Position numbers and translations under genes: made by a program
Part shown: piece after piece, positions 35,406 to 44,460 of the stretch
Position numbering within the stretch: position 1 is the first letter of the stretch
Layout: each line of letters begins with the position of its first letter
The notes under the pieces: generated by a model
Databases searched by the model: none
The model's input: only the letters and a program-made list of their open reading frames with translations
What the model was told of the DNA's origin: nothing
From: Halomonas sp. Bachu 37
Lineage (GTDB): Bacteria; Pseudomonadota; Gammaproteobacteria; Pseudomonadales; Halomonadaceae
Length of the DNA: 64,000 bases
Reading direction: 5' to 3'
Assembly: GCF_039691755.1 (NCBI RefSeq)
Contig: NZ_CP137552.1
Coordinates: 1,054,001 to 1,118,000 of the forward strand

Positions 35406-36344
35406 CTACAGCTTGCTCTCGAGCTCCGGCAGGATCTCGAACAGGTCTCCCACCAGGCCGTAATCCGCCACCTGGAAGATCGGCGCTTCCTCGTCCTTGT
35501 TGATGGCGACGATCACCTTGGAGTCCTTCATCCCCGCCAGGTGCTGGATGGCACCGCTGATGCCCACGGCGATGTAGAGTTCGGGGGCGACGATCTTGCC
35601 GGTCTGACCCACCTGCATGTCGTTGGGCACAAAGCCCGCGTCCACCGCCGCTCTTGATGCGCCGATGGCGGCCCCGAGCTTGTCGGCGATGCCGTCGAGC
35701 AGCTTGAAGTTGTCGCCGTTGCCCATGCCGCGGCCACCGGAGATGACGACCTTGGCTCCGGCCAGTTCGGGTCGGTCGGATTGGGCCAGTTCCTGCTTGA
35801 TGAAGGTGGACTGGGTGTTCTCGACCACGACGTCGACCGTTTCGACAGTGGCGTCGTTGCCTTCGCCCACGGCGTCGAAGCCGGTGCTGCGCACGGTGAT
35901 GACCTTGAGTGGGTCGGCGCTCTGCACGGTGGCGATGGCGTTGCCGGCGTAGATCGGGCGCTTGAAGGTGTCGGCGCCGTCGACTTCGACGATCTCGGAT
36001 ATCTGCGAGACGTCCTTGAGCGCGGCGAGACGCGGCAGGACGTTCTTGCCGGTGGTGGAGGCGCTGGTGAGGACGTGGCTGTAGTCGTCGGCCAGGGCGA
36101 CCAGCAGTGCCCCGAGGGGCTCGGCGAGCTGGTGGGCGTAGACGGCGTTGTCGGCAAGGCGGACCTTGGCGACGCCGTCGAGCTTGGCGGCGGCGTCGGC
36201 GGCGGCTTGCACGCCGTCACCGGCGACGAGGACGTTGATGTCGGCGCCATTGTCGGCGGCAATGCGTTGGGCGGCGGCGACCACGTGGGCGGTGGCGCCG
36301 GCCAGCTGGCCGTCGTGGAGATCGGCGAGTACCAGTATGCTCAT
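35406..36344 (-). CDS. etfA: Electron transfer flavoprotein alpha subunit
   Basis: 312 residues from the ATG at 36344, with TAGGAG upstream. N-terminal [29 protein letters not shown]. The C-terminal FAD domain shows [41 protein letters not shown] and [34 protein letters not shown]. Accepts electrons from acyl-CoA dehydrogenases and passes them to the ETF:quinone oxidoreductase. A longer open frame running on to 37112 is an artefact of GC-rich third positions over etfB. Downstream of etfB by 14 bases. Confidence 0.95.
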   Translation of the reverse strand: MSILVLADLHDGQLAGATAHVVAAAQRIAADNGADINVLVAGDGVQAAADAAAKLDGVAKVRLADNAVYAHQLAEPLGALLVALADDYSHVLTSASTTGKNVLPRLAALKDVSQISEIVEVDGADTFKRPIYAGNAIATVQSADPLKVITVRSTGFDAVGEGNDATVETVDVVVENTQSTFIKQELAQSDRPELAGAKVVISGGRGMGNGDNFKLLDGIADKLGAAIGASRAAVDAGFVPNDMQVGQTGKIVAPELYIAVGISGAIQHLAGMKDSKVIVAINKDEEAPIFQVADYGLVGDLFEILPELESKL

Positions 36345-36358
36345 GCAATTAGCTCCTA

Positions 36359-37108
36359 TCAAAGCACCTTGGCTTCGTTCTTGAGTTTGTCCACGAGCTC
36401 GTCGACGGAGCCCACCTTGACGCCGCCCTTGCGTTCGGCGGGGGATTCGACCTTGAGCAGGGTGACCTGGGAACCGGTGGCGACGCCCAGGTCCTCGGGG
36501 GTCTTGCTGTCCAGCGGCTTCTTCTTGGCTTTCATGATGTCGGGAAGCTTGGCGTAGCGCGGCTCGTTCAAGCGCAGGTCGGTGGTGACGATGGCCGGCA
36601 GCGTCAGTTCCACGGTCTGCAGGCCGCCGTCGATCTCGCGGGTGACGGTGATCTTGTCGCCGTCGACCGTGACCTCGGAGGCGAAGGTGCCCTGGGGCAG
36701 GTTGGTCAGCGCGGCGAGCATCTGGCCGGTCTGGTTGTTGTCGGTGTCGATGGCTTGCTTGCCGAGGATCACCAGGTTGGGTTGCTCGTCTTCCACCACC
36801 TTGGCCAGCAGCTTGGCCACGGCCAGGGATTCGACCTTGTCGTCGGTGGCGACGTGGATGGCGCGGTCGGCGCCCAGCGCCAGGGCGGTGCGCAGTTGTT
36901 CCTGGGCGGCCTTGGGGCCGATGGTCACCGCCACCACTTCCGTGGCCACACCCTTCTCCTTCAGGCGTACTGCTTCTTCCACGGCGATCTCGCAGAAGGG
37001 GTTCATGGCCATCTTGACGTTGGTCAGTTCCACATCGGAGTGGTCGGGCTTGACCCGGATCTTGACGTTGTAGTCGATGACGCGTTTGACCGCGACGAGG
37101 ATTTTCAT
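36359..37108 (-). CDS. etfB: Electron transfer flavoprotein beta subunit
   Basis: 249 residues from the ATG at 37108, with AGGAG 8 bases upstream. [22 protein letters not shown] start, [16 protein letters not shown], and the ETF-beta signature [52 protein letters not shown]. Binds AMP and forms the heterodimer with EtfA. First gene of etfBA. Confidence 0.95.
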   Translation of the reverse strand: MKILVAVKRVIDYNVKIRVKPDHSDVELTNVKMAMNPFCEIAVEEAVRLKEKGVATEVVAVTIGPKAAQEQLRTALALGADRAIHVATDDKVESLAVAKLLAKVVEDEQPNLVILGKQAIDTDNNQTGQMLAALTNLPQGTFASEVTVDGDKITVTREIDGGLQTVELTLPAIVTTDLRLNEPRYAKLPDIMKAKKKPLDSKTPEDLGVATGSQVTLLKVESPAERKGGVKVGSVDELVDKLKNEAKVL

Positions 37109-37157
37109 ACACAAGCTCCTGTTTTCATGAACAAAACCCTATTTCATACATATCAGC

Positions 37158-38546
37158 TCACCACCCTGCCAGCAGGAACCAGACCGCCAGCAAAGGAATC
37201 GAAGCACAAAGAAAAATACCATTCCAGCGGTAACCGATACGGGTCGAAGGAATGCCGGTGAAGCGCGACAGAATCAGCATCGAGGCCGTCATCGGTGAGG
37301 ACATCAAGGCCAATGCCCAGCCCACCATCAACGATGCGCCTATCAATGGCGAGGAAAGCCCCGCTATATTCAGCTGCGGTAGCAAGCCGGCCAGCAGGGT
37401 CACGGTGACAATGGGATTGATGCCGACCTGCGCCAGCCCCATCACCAGCAACATGGCAATGACGACGGTAAAACCTCCCAGTGAATCCAGCAACGTCAAA
37501 GCCGTTGCGAGGCTCGCCGTATCCACCAGCCCCACGCACAGATGGCCGAGATAACCTGCTGAACCCAGCACCACCAATTCGTTTCCGGCCGGCGCCAGCA
37601 ACCAGGGCAACTGACGATGGAGGCTGTGTGCTGCCGCTACCGTACCACCCCAACCAAGCCGACGGCGCTGCCAAGCCAGCCAGACGAAAGCAGCTGTCGG
37701 TGCGCCCATCAAGGCGGCGATGGGCAAACGTACCTCCAGCCCCCAGGAGAATACGAAAACCAGCATGACGATGGCTGTCAGCAACAAGCAAAAATGGGCC
37801 AGAGGCCGCAGTGAAGGTGGCGATCGACGATCTCCCTGTACGGCGGGATGAGGACCAGTCAGATGATCGATTGCCCAGCCGGACAGGAAAATGACCAGAG
37901 CGGCACCGAGTACATAGGGAGCCAGCTCAGGCCATGTCAGGCCCGGTATGGTGGAAAGCACCACCGCTACGCCGATGCCCATGGGAGAAATCAGCGGTGC
38001 CAGGGAGAATCCGCGCAGAAGCGCCAGCATCATGCGCCGTTGGCGGGCCTGCTGCACCCAGGTCCGCCCTTGGGCAGCCACCAGAGTATTGCTTTTCTCG
38101 ATCATCGAAGCGAACAGATTGAGCACCCCAATGTTGAGAATGATGCCGAACAGCGCCGCCCCCAGTGACAAGATGGGATATCGCCTGCTGGGTGGTTGCA
38201 GCAACATGCTCTGACCACAGCGCCGCACCAGACGAGAGCGATAGGCCGGCAGGCGCAACAGGCTCAAGGCCACGATGAACGTCACAAAGAAGGCGAAGCG
38301 CCCTGCAGCCTCGAAGAGCAGCAAACCGGGAGCGTCGGCTCGCCACAGGACCAGCAACGTAAGCAAGGTCGCAACGCCGAGAAGCCCCCGGGCCATTACC
38401 GAAAGCCCATGGCGGACCGAAAGAAGATAACTGCCCAAGGCCAGCACTCCTGCCGCCTGAACCACTGCATTTCCCGCTACCAGATGCCACAAGGTGGTTA
38501 ACGTGACGATGCCCAGCAAGGAAGCCTGGAATCGCGCCTTGGTCAC
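37158..38546 (-). CDS. Polytopic membrane protein of unknown function
   Basis: 462 residues with about 11-13 hydrophobic helices and no soluble domain. The GTG at 38546 overlaps the thioesterase stop (GTGA), so it is translated as part of the same operon. Two matching stretches, APLISPMGIGVAVVLSTIPGLTW and MGLAQVGINPIVTVTLLAGLL, sit in the two halves and recall the paired hairpins of ion-transporter-superfamily carriers (CitT/ArsB/DcuC-like), but I do not recognise the family. Operon context with a thioesterase and acyl-CoA dehydrogenase suggests transport of an organic acid. This is inference only. Confidence 0.7.
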   Translation of the reverse strand: MTKARFQASLLGIVTLTTLWHLVAGNAVVQAAGVLALGSYLLSVRHGLSVMARGLLGVATLLTLLVLWRADAPGLLLFEAAGRFAFFVTFIVALSLLRLPAYRSRLVRRCGQSMLLQPPSRRYPILSLGAALFGIILNIGVLNLFASMIEKSNTLVAAQGRTWVQQARQRRMMLALLRGFSLAPLISPMGIGVAVVLSTIPGLTWPELAPYVLGAALVIFLSGWAIDHLTGPHPAVQGDRRSPPSLRPLAHFCLLLTAIVMLVFVFSWGLEVRLPIAALMGAPTAAFVWLAWQRRRLGWGGTVAAAHSLHRQLPWLLAPAGNELVVLGSAGYLGHLCVGLVDTASLATALTLLDSLGGFTVVIAMLLVMGLAQVGINPIVTVTLLAGLLPQLNIAGLSSPLIGASLMVGWALALMSSPMTASMLILSRFTGIPSTRIGYRWNGIFLCASIPLLAVWFLLAGW

Positions 38547-38986
38547 TCAGGCACGCCTTGTTGGGTTTCGCTACCGCTACGACGCCGAAAGGCCCCTTCC
38601 GCCAATGCCACCAGGTTACCCGCTTCGTCTCGAACCTCGCCACTGGACATGAATGTCTTGGCACCTCCGCCACGTACCGTTCCCGTAGCCCGCAAGACGC
38701 CGTGCCGTGCCGGGCTGACGAAGGTGGTGGTCAACGATAGCGTCATCCCCTTGCGCACGTGTCCCGGTGTCGAGCAGTAGAGTCCCGCCAGGCTGAGCGC
38801 ACTGTCGAGCATCGAGGTGAGCACGCCGCCGTGCACGATGCCGCTTCGGTTGAGATGCTTGTCAGCGATATTCAATTCGATGACGACGAACTCCTGCGTC
38901 CACTCGACCACCTGCATGCCCAACAGTTCGTGATATCCCATGAGGCTTTGCGAAGTCTCGGCACCGTGTCGGTCAGCATCACTCAT
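38543..38986 (-). CDS. PaaI-family hotdog thioesterase
   Basis: 147 residues. Hotdog motif HLNRSGIVHGGVLTSMLDSALSLAG (about 41-65) with the catalytic Asp in MLDSA, then TLSLTTTFVSPARHGVLRATGTVRGGGAKTFMSSGEVRDEAGNLVALAEGAFRRR. Hydrolyses acyl-CoA thioesters. Start ATG at 38986 overlaps the end of the broken acyl-CoA synthetase gene, whose AAGGAG serves as ribosome site. Confidence 0.85.
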   Translation of the reverse strand: MSDADRHGAETSQSLMGYHELLGMQVVEWTQEFVVIELNIADKHLNRSGIVHGGVLTSMLDSALSLAGLYCSTPGHVRKGMTLSLTTTFVSPARHGVLRATGTVRGGGAKTFMSSGEVRDEAGNLVALAEGAFRRRSGSETQQGVPE

Positions 38987-39000
38987 TCACCTGCTCCTTT

Positions 39001-39230
39001 TGTGCGATGTCCCTTAGCCGTCCCTTAGCCGTCCCTTGAGAATCTTGCCGCTGGCGGTGGCCGGCAGGCTTTCCATCAGCATAATCTGTGTGGGCCGTTT
39101 GTACGGTGCCAACCGCTCGGCGATGAAGTTTCTCAGCTCCGCCTCCTCCAGCATGGTGCCCGGCTCGCCCTGGACGAAGGCGACCGAAGATGTTTTCATC
39201 CGGCACCTGACGAGGGGTGGGCAACGTCAT
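39001..39230 (-). pseudogene. C-terminal remnant of an acyl-CoA synthetase
   Basis: Only the AMP-binding C-terminal domain of an acyl-CoA ligase remains. VPDE is read in one frame next to the acyl-CoA dehydrogenase stop, then SSVAFVQGEPG and FIAERLAPYKRPTQIMLMESLPATASGKILKGRLRD in another. An extra A in an A4 run near 39195 explains the first shift. A tandem 11-bp duplication at about 39010-39036 (AAGGGACGGCT twice plus a partial copy) causes premature stop TAA; removing one copy restores RLRDIAQKEQVNE and a stop overlapping the thioesterase start. The N-terminal part, some 450 residues, is gone. Confidence 0.8.
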
Positions 39231-40381
39231 TACGACGCCTCCCGCACCATGTTACGGGCAATGACCAGCTGCTGGATCTGGGTGGTGCCTTCGTAGATAC
39301 GGAACAGACGGACGTCACGATAAAAGCGTTCCACAGCGTACTCGGACATGTAGCCCGCGCCGCCGTGTACCTGAACGGCGCGATCCGCCACACGGCCGAC
39401 CATTTCGGCGCAGAAGAGCTTGCTGCAGGAGGCCAGGGTCGAAACGTTCTCACCCGCGTCCTTGCGCCGTGCTGCGTCCAGCACCATGCACCTGCCGGCA
39501 TATGCTTCGGTCTTGCTGTCGGCCAGCATGGCCTGCACCAACTGATGATCGGCCAGCTGGGCGCCGAACTGCTGGCGTTCCATGGCGTAGTTGAGCGACT
39601 CCTCGACCAGACGGTCGGCCACGCCCACGCACACGGAGGAGATATGCAGCCTGCCGCGATCGAGGACCTTCATCGCCGTCTTGAACCCTTGGCCCTCCTT
39701 GCCGCCGATGATGTTTTCCGCCGGCACACGGCAGTTCTCGAAGATGATATCGCAGGTATGGGCCCCCTTCTGGCCCATCTTGTTATCCGCCGGGCCACGC
39801 TTGAGCCCAGGCGTATCGCCATCGACGATAAACGCCGTGATTCCCTTGGCGCCCTTGACACTGGTATCGGTACGCGCCATCACGGTAAAGACATCCGCTT
39901 CGGGGCCGTTGGTGATGTACCGCTTGGTCCCGTTGAGGACATAATGATCGCCATCGCGTATCGCCGTGGTCCGCAGGCTGGCGGCGTCCGACCCGGAATC
40001 CGGCTCCGTCAGGCAGAAGGAACTCAACAGCTCACCTGTCGCCAGCCGCGGCACGTACTTCTCTTTCTGTTCAGGGGTGCCGTCGATCAGGATGCCCTGG
40101 GCGCCGATGCCGTTATTGGTACCGAAGACCGAGCGGAACGCCGGTGATGTCTTGCCGATCTCCATGCCGACCAGGACCTCTTCCTCCATGGTCAGGCCGA
40201 GACCGCCATACTCTTCGGGAATCGACAGGCCGAACAGCCCCATCTCCTTCATCTCTTCCAGCAGCTCGGCGGGTACCGCATCGTCTTCGGCAAGACGTGC
40301 TTCATTGGGAATCAAGCGCTCGCGCACGAAACGTGAAATGGTATCGAGCAGCTGATTGAGAAGTTCGGGATCGCGAATCAT
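39230..40381 (-). CDS. Acyl-CoA dehydrogenase
   Basis: 383 residues, full family length. FAD/substrate motifs SSFCLTEPDSGSDAASLRTTA and YVLNGTKRYITNGPEADVFTVMAR; FERQQFGAQLADHQLVQAMLAD-type helix; catalytic-end block RFYRDVRLFRIYEGTTQIQQLVIARNM with the Glu of YEGT as general base. Oxidises acyl-CoA to enoyl-CoA and feeds EtfBA. Its stop abuts the acyl-CoA synthetase remnant, pointing to an ancestral acd-ligase-thioesterase-membrane protein operon. Divergent from the hydroxyacyl-CoA dehydrogenase. Confidence 0.92.
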   Translation of the reverse strand: MIRDPELLNQLLDTISRFVRERLIPNEARLAEDDAVPAELLEEMKEMGLFGLSIPEEYGGLGLTMEEEVLVGMEIGKTSPAFRSVFGTNNGIGAQGILIDGTPEQKEKYVPRLATGELLSSFCLTEPDSGSDAASLRTTAIRDGDHYVLNGTKRYITNGPEADVFTVMARTDTSVKGAKGITAFIVDGDTPGLKRGPADNKMGQKGAHTCDIIFENCRVPAENIIGGKEGQGFKTAMKVLDRGRLHISSVCVGVADRLVEESLNYAMERQQFGAQLADHQLVQAMLADSKTEAYAGRCMVLDAARRKDAGENVSTLASCSKLFCAEMVGRVADRAVQVHGGAGYMSEYAVERFYRDVRLFRIYEGTTQIQQLVIARNMVREAS

Positions 40382-40675
40382 GACGTGTCCTCAAGGAATT
40401 GGCGGGATTGCCCCGGGAGCGATAAACGGCGGGATCACAAGCCGCCTTGATGTCGGCCTGTTTCGCTACCGCTTGCTTTGCTTGTCAGGCACTTTTGCAT
40501 AGCCTAGGATGGCAGTCAATAAACGGAACATGGTTTTGCTTAGCGAAACAATATACAGGCTAACTATTTCATCCCACCCATCTTTGAGCAGCCGCCTTGC
40601 CGTTGCTTGCGATGACACAGCCATCGCGACCAGAACGCTGGCGAAACTCACGCCCCGTAGCAGAGGACACCTTTA
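40382..40675. promoter_or_regulatory. Divergent promoter region of the beta-oxidation genes
   Basis: 294 bases with a 17-bp near-palindrome GTTTTGC-TTA-GCGAAAC at 40533-40549 and an exact inverted copy of its right half, GTTTCGCTA, at 40460-40468. Such TTTCGC..GCGAAA patterns resemble IclR-family operators, and an IclR regulator is encoded just downstream of the right-hand gene. Confidence 0.5.
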
Positions 40676-42214
40676 ATGACCACACCCCAGCAGCAAACCC
40701 AGTTGCCCTTTCACACACTAGGCATCGTCGGCACCGGAGCCATGGGGCGCGGTATCGCGCAACTGGCCGCCCAGGCGGGGGTCAAGGTAATGCTACATGA
40801 CACGCGTGACGGCGCGGTACAGGAGGCCAAGGAGTTCATTGGCGGCTTGTGGGACCGCAGCCTCCAGAAGCAACGCTTGAGCCAAGCCCAGGTGGAACAA
40901 TACAAGGCCTCTCTGTATCAAGCCGATGGCCTGGATGACTTGTCCGAATGCGACATCGTCGTTGAAGCTATCGTGGAAAAGCTGGAAGCCAAGCAGCAGC
41001 TCTTCCAGGAACTGGAAAATATTCTGGAGGAACGCGCGGTACTGGCGACCAACACTTCGTCGTTATCGGTTACGGCGATAGCTTCCGCTTGCCAGCGCCC
41101 CGAGCGCGTCATCGGCTTTCACTTCTTCAATCCCGTGCCGCTGATGAAAATTGTCGAAGTCATCCCGGGGCTGCGCACGGCAATGGCGGTAACCGAGCGC
41201 GTCGAAGCACTGGGACAGGCCATGGGGCACTTTACCGCGCGAACCACCGACACACCGGGGTTTCTGGTCAACCATGCCGGGCGCGCCTACGGCACCGAGG
41301 CCTTGAAGATTCTGGGCGAGAATGTGGCCGACCATGCCACCATCGATCGCATCCTGGTGGATCAAGGCGGCTTTCGCATGGGGCCGCTCAGCCTGCTCGA
41401 TCTGACCGGTCTGGATGTTTCCCATGCGGTGATGGAATCGATCTACCATCAATACTACGAGGAGGCACGCTTTCGCCCCTCACCCATTACGCGCCAGCGC
41501 TTGAATGCCGGATTGCTGGGGCGCAAGAGCGGAGAAGGTTTCTATCGCTACGAAGACGGCAAGGCCGTGGTGGAAGACGAGCCGCCCATTGCCCAGTCGG
41601 CGCCACGCCCGGTATGGCTTGGCGTCGATGAGCAATCTGACCGCCAGGCTCTGGCTGCACTGATAAACGCTGCCGGCTGGCCTTTGGAAACTGCTGAAGA
41701 GCCCAGTAACGAGGCCCTTTGCCTGCTGGCTCCCTTGGGCGAAGACGCTACCACCTGCGCCCTGCGTCTGGGTCTGGACACAAGTCGCTGTGTCGCCGTG
41801 GACATGCTCGCCGGGCTGGCGTCGCGGCGAACCTTGATGACCACTCCCGCCACATCGGCGGAAATGCGCGATGCCGCCACGGCCCTGCTGGGCGCCGATG
41901 GCACCAAGGTCAGTGTGATAAACGACAGCAACGGCTTCGTCCTGCAGCGCGTGGTGGCCTGTATCGTCAATGTCGGGGCCGATATCGCCCAGCAAGGCGT
42001 CGCCGCACCCGATACCATCGACCGCGCCGTCGAGCTTGGCCTGGGCTATCCCCAAGGTCCGCTACGTATGGGAGATCACTACGGTAGCCGACGCATCCTG
42101 ACGATTTTGGAGAACCTGCTGGCCGCCACCGGTGACCCGCGTTATCGCCCCAGCCCCTGGCTGCGTCGAAGGGCCGCCTTGAACCTGCCCCTCAACACCC
42201 TGGACAACCGCTGA
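40676..42214 (+). CDS. 3-hydroxyacyl-CoA dehydrogenase, two-domain (PaaH-like)
   Basis: 512 residues. NAD-binding motif GIVGTGAMGRGIAQLAAQAG at about 14-33. Catalytic-site block VIGFHFFNPVPLMKIVEVIPG gives the HxFNP His, and ARTTDTPGFLVNHAGRAYGTEAL belongs to the C-terminal 3HCDH domain. A second C-terminal 3HCDH repeat (about 400-505, VINDSNGFVLQRVVACIVN ... ELGLGYPQGPLRMGDHYG) is present, as in PaaH/PaaC-type enzymes of about 500 residues. Oxidises 3-hydroxyacyl-CoA with NAD+. Could replace the activity lost from the contracted FadJ-like protein upstream. Confidence 0.92.
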   Translation: MTTPQQQTQLPFHTLGIVGTGAMGRGIAQLAAQAGVKVMLHDTRDGAVQEAKEFIGGLWDRSLQKQRLSQAQVEQYKASLYQADGLDDLSECDIVVEAIVEKLEAKQQLFQELENILEERAVLATNTSSLSVTAIASACQRPERVIGFHFFNPVPLMKIVEVIPGLRTAMAVTERVEALGQAMGHFTARTTDTPGFLVNHAGRAYGTEALKILGENVADHATIDRILVDQGGFRMGPLSLLDLTGLDVSHAVMESIYHQYYEEARFRPSPITRQRLNAGLLGRKSGEGFYRYEDGKAVVEDEPPIAQSAPRPVWLGVDEQSDRQALAALINAAGWPLETAEEPSNEALCLLAPLGEDATTCALRLGLDTSRCVAVDMLAGLASRRTLMTTPATSAEMRDAATALLGADGTKVSVINDSNGFVLQRVVACIVNVGADIAQQGVAAPDTIDRAVELGLGYPQGPLRMGDHYGSRRILTILENLLAATGDPRYRPSPWLRRRAALNLPLNTLDNR

Positions 42215-42321
42215 GTGCTGACCGGAAACGCCGCCTTACGTTGATTCCTGGATGCCTGCGTTACAAGAGGACTTTTTCATGATCTGGATTCCAGGGTAGC
42301 GTCAATAAAGACACGCGAGCT

Positions 42322-42337
42322 ATGCGATACTTCGCAT
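42322..42337. promoter_or_regulatory. Inverted repeat at the iclR-type gene start
   Basis: ATGCGA-TACT-TCGCAT, 6+6 with a 4-base centre, overlapping the upstream candidate ATG of the regulator. A position for autoregulation; the sequence differs from the element upstream of the acyl-CoA dehydrogenase. Confidence 0.35.
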
Positions 42338-43184
42338 GCCAAACGAAATCGTCGAGAAGCCCATGAAACGACTGGATGACACAACAAATACTACAACAAG
42401 CGAGAGCGAGTCTTCCGAAAAGGATCGCAACTTCGTCACCGCTCTGGCCCGGGGGCTGGAACTGCTGCGTGCCTTCGGCGCCAAGGAGGAATATCTGGGC
42501 AATGCCGAACTCTCCAACCGCACCGGTATACCGCGGCCGACGGTTTCGCGCCTCACCTACACCCTCACCCAGCTAGGTTACCTTCAGCATAACCAGTATC
42601 TCGAAAAGTACCGTCTGGGCGCGGGTATATTGGCGCTGGGGTATCGTTACCTGGCCAATATCGGTATTCGCGACATTGCCCGGCCTCACTTGCAACAACT
42701 GGCAGACTCCACCGATTGCAATGTCAATCTCGGCGCTGCGGAGAAGACCTCCATGGTCTATTTGGAAACCTGCCACGGCAGCGGCCCGTTGATCATCCGT
42801 CTCGATGTCGGTTCACGCCTGCCCTTGGCCACGACGGCCATCGGCCGCGCCTGGCTGTGCGGGCTGCCCGATGAACGGCGAGACAAGGTACTGCAGGAAC
42901 TCAAGCAGCTTTATGGCAAGGACTGGCCAAAACTGGAAAAGGGTATTCAGAAGAGCCGCGAAGACTACGCGCGCTATGGATTCTGCCTTTCCGAAGGGGA
43001 GTGGCAGACCGATATCAGCGCCGTCTCGATGCCGCTTGTCCTGGAAGATGGTGCGGAAATCATGGCTATCAACTGTGGCGGTGCGAGCCTGCGCCTGTCT
43101 CACGAACGTCTGGTGGAAAAAATCGGCCCGCGCTTGAAGGAAGTCGCCGATAACATTCGCCACGAACTCGCTCCCAAGCGCTGA
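42336..43184 (+). CDS. IclR-family transcriptional regulator
   Basis: 282 residues from 42336; an ATG at 42363 with a weak GAG ribosome site would give 273 and may be the true start. Winged helix at about 27-95 (FVTALARGLELLRAF ... GNAELSNRTGIPRPTVSRLTYTLTQLGYL), then an IclR effector domain ending VSMPLVLEDGAEIMAINCGGASLRLSHERLVEKIGPRLKEVADNI. Similar to regulators of aromatic-acid and acyl-CoA catabolism. Directly follows the hydroxyacyl-CoA dehydrogenase and probably controls the divergent acd / dehydrogenase promoters. Confidence 0.88.
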   Translation: MPNEIVEKPMKRLDDTTNTTTSESESSEKDRNFVTALARGLELLRAFGAKEEYLGNAELSNRTGIPRPTVSRLTYTLTQLGYLQHNQYLEKYRLGAGILALGYRYLANIGIRDIARPHLQQLADSTDCNVNLGAAEKTSMVYLETCHGSGPLIIRLDVGSRLPLATTAIGRAWLCGLPDERRDKVLQELKQLYGKDWPKLEKGIQKSREDYARYGFCLSEGEWQTDISAVSMPLVLEDGAEIMAINCGGASLRLSHERLVEKIGPRLKEVADNIRHELAPKR

Positions 43185-43344
43185 GCTGACATCATTTGAT
43201 ACAAGACTCTATGCAACTGACAGCGTTCGGCATAAGCGACCGACCGGCACACCATCTTGCACCGCGCCCAGAGGTCTGGGTAAGGTAAGGAATAAAATCA
43301 AGCGTTTCCGTCTCGTACGGATAACCGGGGCAGAGGAGGCATGG

Positions 43345-44460
43345 ATGTCGGGCCCATGGATTGATTGCCAAACCAATCAGCTGGCGTTTTCGGACGAGTG
43401 GGTATTGGCACACTACACTGAAATCAAGGCTGCCATTCATTCATTGCCATCTCAACGCTCGGTCACAAGGATTTCTCTGCAAGGATTACAGGCCATCGAT
43501 ACAGCAGGCGCTTCCTTGATGGTGGAATTACTAGGGCCCGCACGGGTTCAGGAAGTCGATGACTGGGCGCCCGATCTCAGCGCTGAACAGCGAGCTCTGT
43601 TGAAGCGCGTCGCCACTGCCATGGTGTCTCCCCTGGAACCCGAGGACACCACGCCCTCACGCCTGGTCGCCGCGTTGGAAAGCCTGGGCCGAAACGTCAC
43701 GGGGCTATGGATGCAGCAGCGTCAACTCCTGGGTTTTATCGGCCTGGTGCTAGCCACCCTAGTGTGGGTGTTGATAAGACCCCGTCATTGGCGTATTACC
43801 GCCACCGTGGCCCAGGTACAGCAAACCGGCCTTAACGCCGTTCCCATCGTGGCACTGCTCACCTTCATGGTAGGAGCGGTGGTGGCGTTTCTTGGGGCCA
43901 CTGTGCTCAGCGATTTCGGCGCGACCATCTATACCGTCAATCTGGTTGCTTTCGCCTTTTTGCGGGAATTCGGCGTACTGCTTGCCGCCATACTGTTGGC
44001 CGGACGTACTGCCAGCGCCTTTACCGCGCAATTGGGGGCGATGAAGTCCAATGAGGAAATCGATGCGTTGCGAGCCCAGGGTCTGAATCCGGTCGAACTG
44101 CTCGTTCTGCCTCGGGTGCTTGCCCTATTGATCAGCCTGCCCCTGCTCACCTTTGTCGGTATGCTATGCGGCTTGGCGGGGGGCGCGGCTGTTGCGGTGG
44201 GAACGTTGGATATTTCGCTTACCCAGTATCTGTACACCATCGAGCGTGATATCCCGCTGAAGCACTTCCTGGTCGGCCTGGGTAAAGCCCCGTTATTCGC
44301 TTTCGTCATCGCGGTCATCGGATGTCTGGAAGGCTTCAAGGTGAGTGGCAGTGCCCAATCCGTGGGTGAGCACACTACCTCCAGCGTCGTGCAATCGATC
44401 TTCATGGTGATACTGCTGGATGCGCTCGCTGCGCTCTTTTTCATGGAGATGGGATGGTGA
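43345..44460 (+). CDS. MCE-system ABC permease with N-terminal STAS domain (MlaE-like)
   Basis: 371 residues from an ATG with GGAGG upstream. An N-terminal STAS-like domain (about 1-95, VTRISLQGLQAIDTAGASLMVELLG) precedes an MlaE/YrbE permease (about 110-371): PIVALLTFMVGAVVAFLGATVL, FLREFGVLLAAILLAGRTASAFTAQLGAMKSNEEIDALRAQGLNP. In the canonical Mla system the STAS protein MlaB is separate; here it is fused. First gene of a four-gene lipid-transport operon, overlapping the ATPase gene. Confidence 0.9.
   Translation: MSGPWIDCQTNQLAFSDEWVLAHYTEIKAAIHSLPSQRSVTRISLQGLQAIDTAGASLMVELLGPARVQEVDDWAPDLSAEQRALLKRVATAMVSPLEPEDTTPSRLVAALESLGRNVTGLWMQQRQLLGFIGLVLATLVWVLIRPRHWRITATVAQVQQTGLNAVPIVALLTFMVGAVVAFLGATVLSDFGATIYTVNLVAFAFLREFGVLLAAILLAGRTASAFTAQLGAMKSNEEIDALRAQGLNPVELLVLPRVLALLISLPLLTFVGMLCGLAGGAAVAVGTLDISLTQYLYTIERDIPLKHFLVGLGKAPLFAFVIAVIGCLEGFKVSGSAQSVGEHTTSSVVQSIFMVILLDALAALFFMEMGW

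Noticed and set aside
35781-36557. A Gly/Val/Asp-rich 258-residue plus-strand frame
   Set aside because: A composition shadow of etfA and etfB on the opposite strand.
35406-37112. A 568-residue open frame joining etfA with an Arg/Gly/Pro-rich N-terminus
   Set aside because: The first part is the wrong frame of etfB, kept open by GC-rich third positions. etfB and etfA each have proper starts and ribosome sites.
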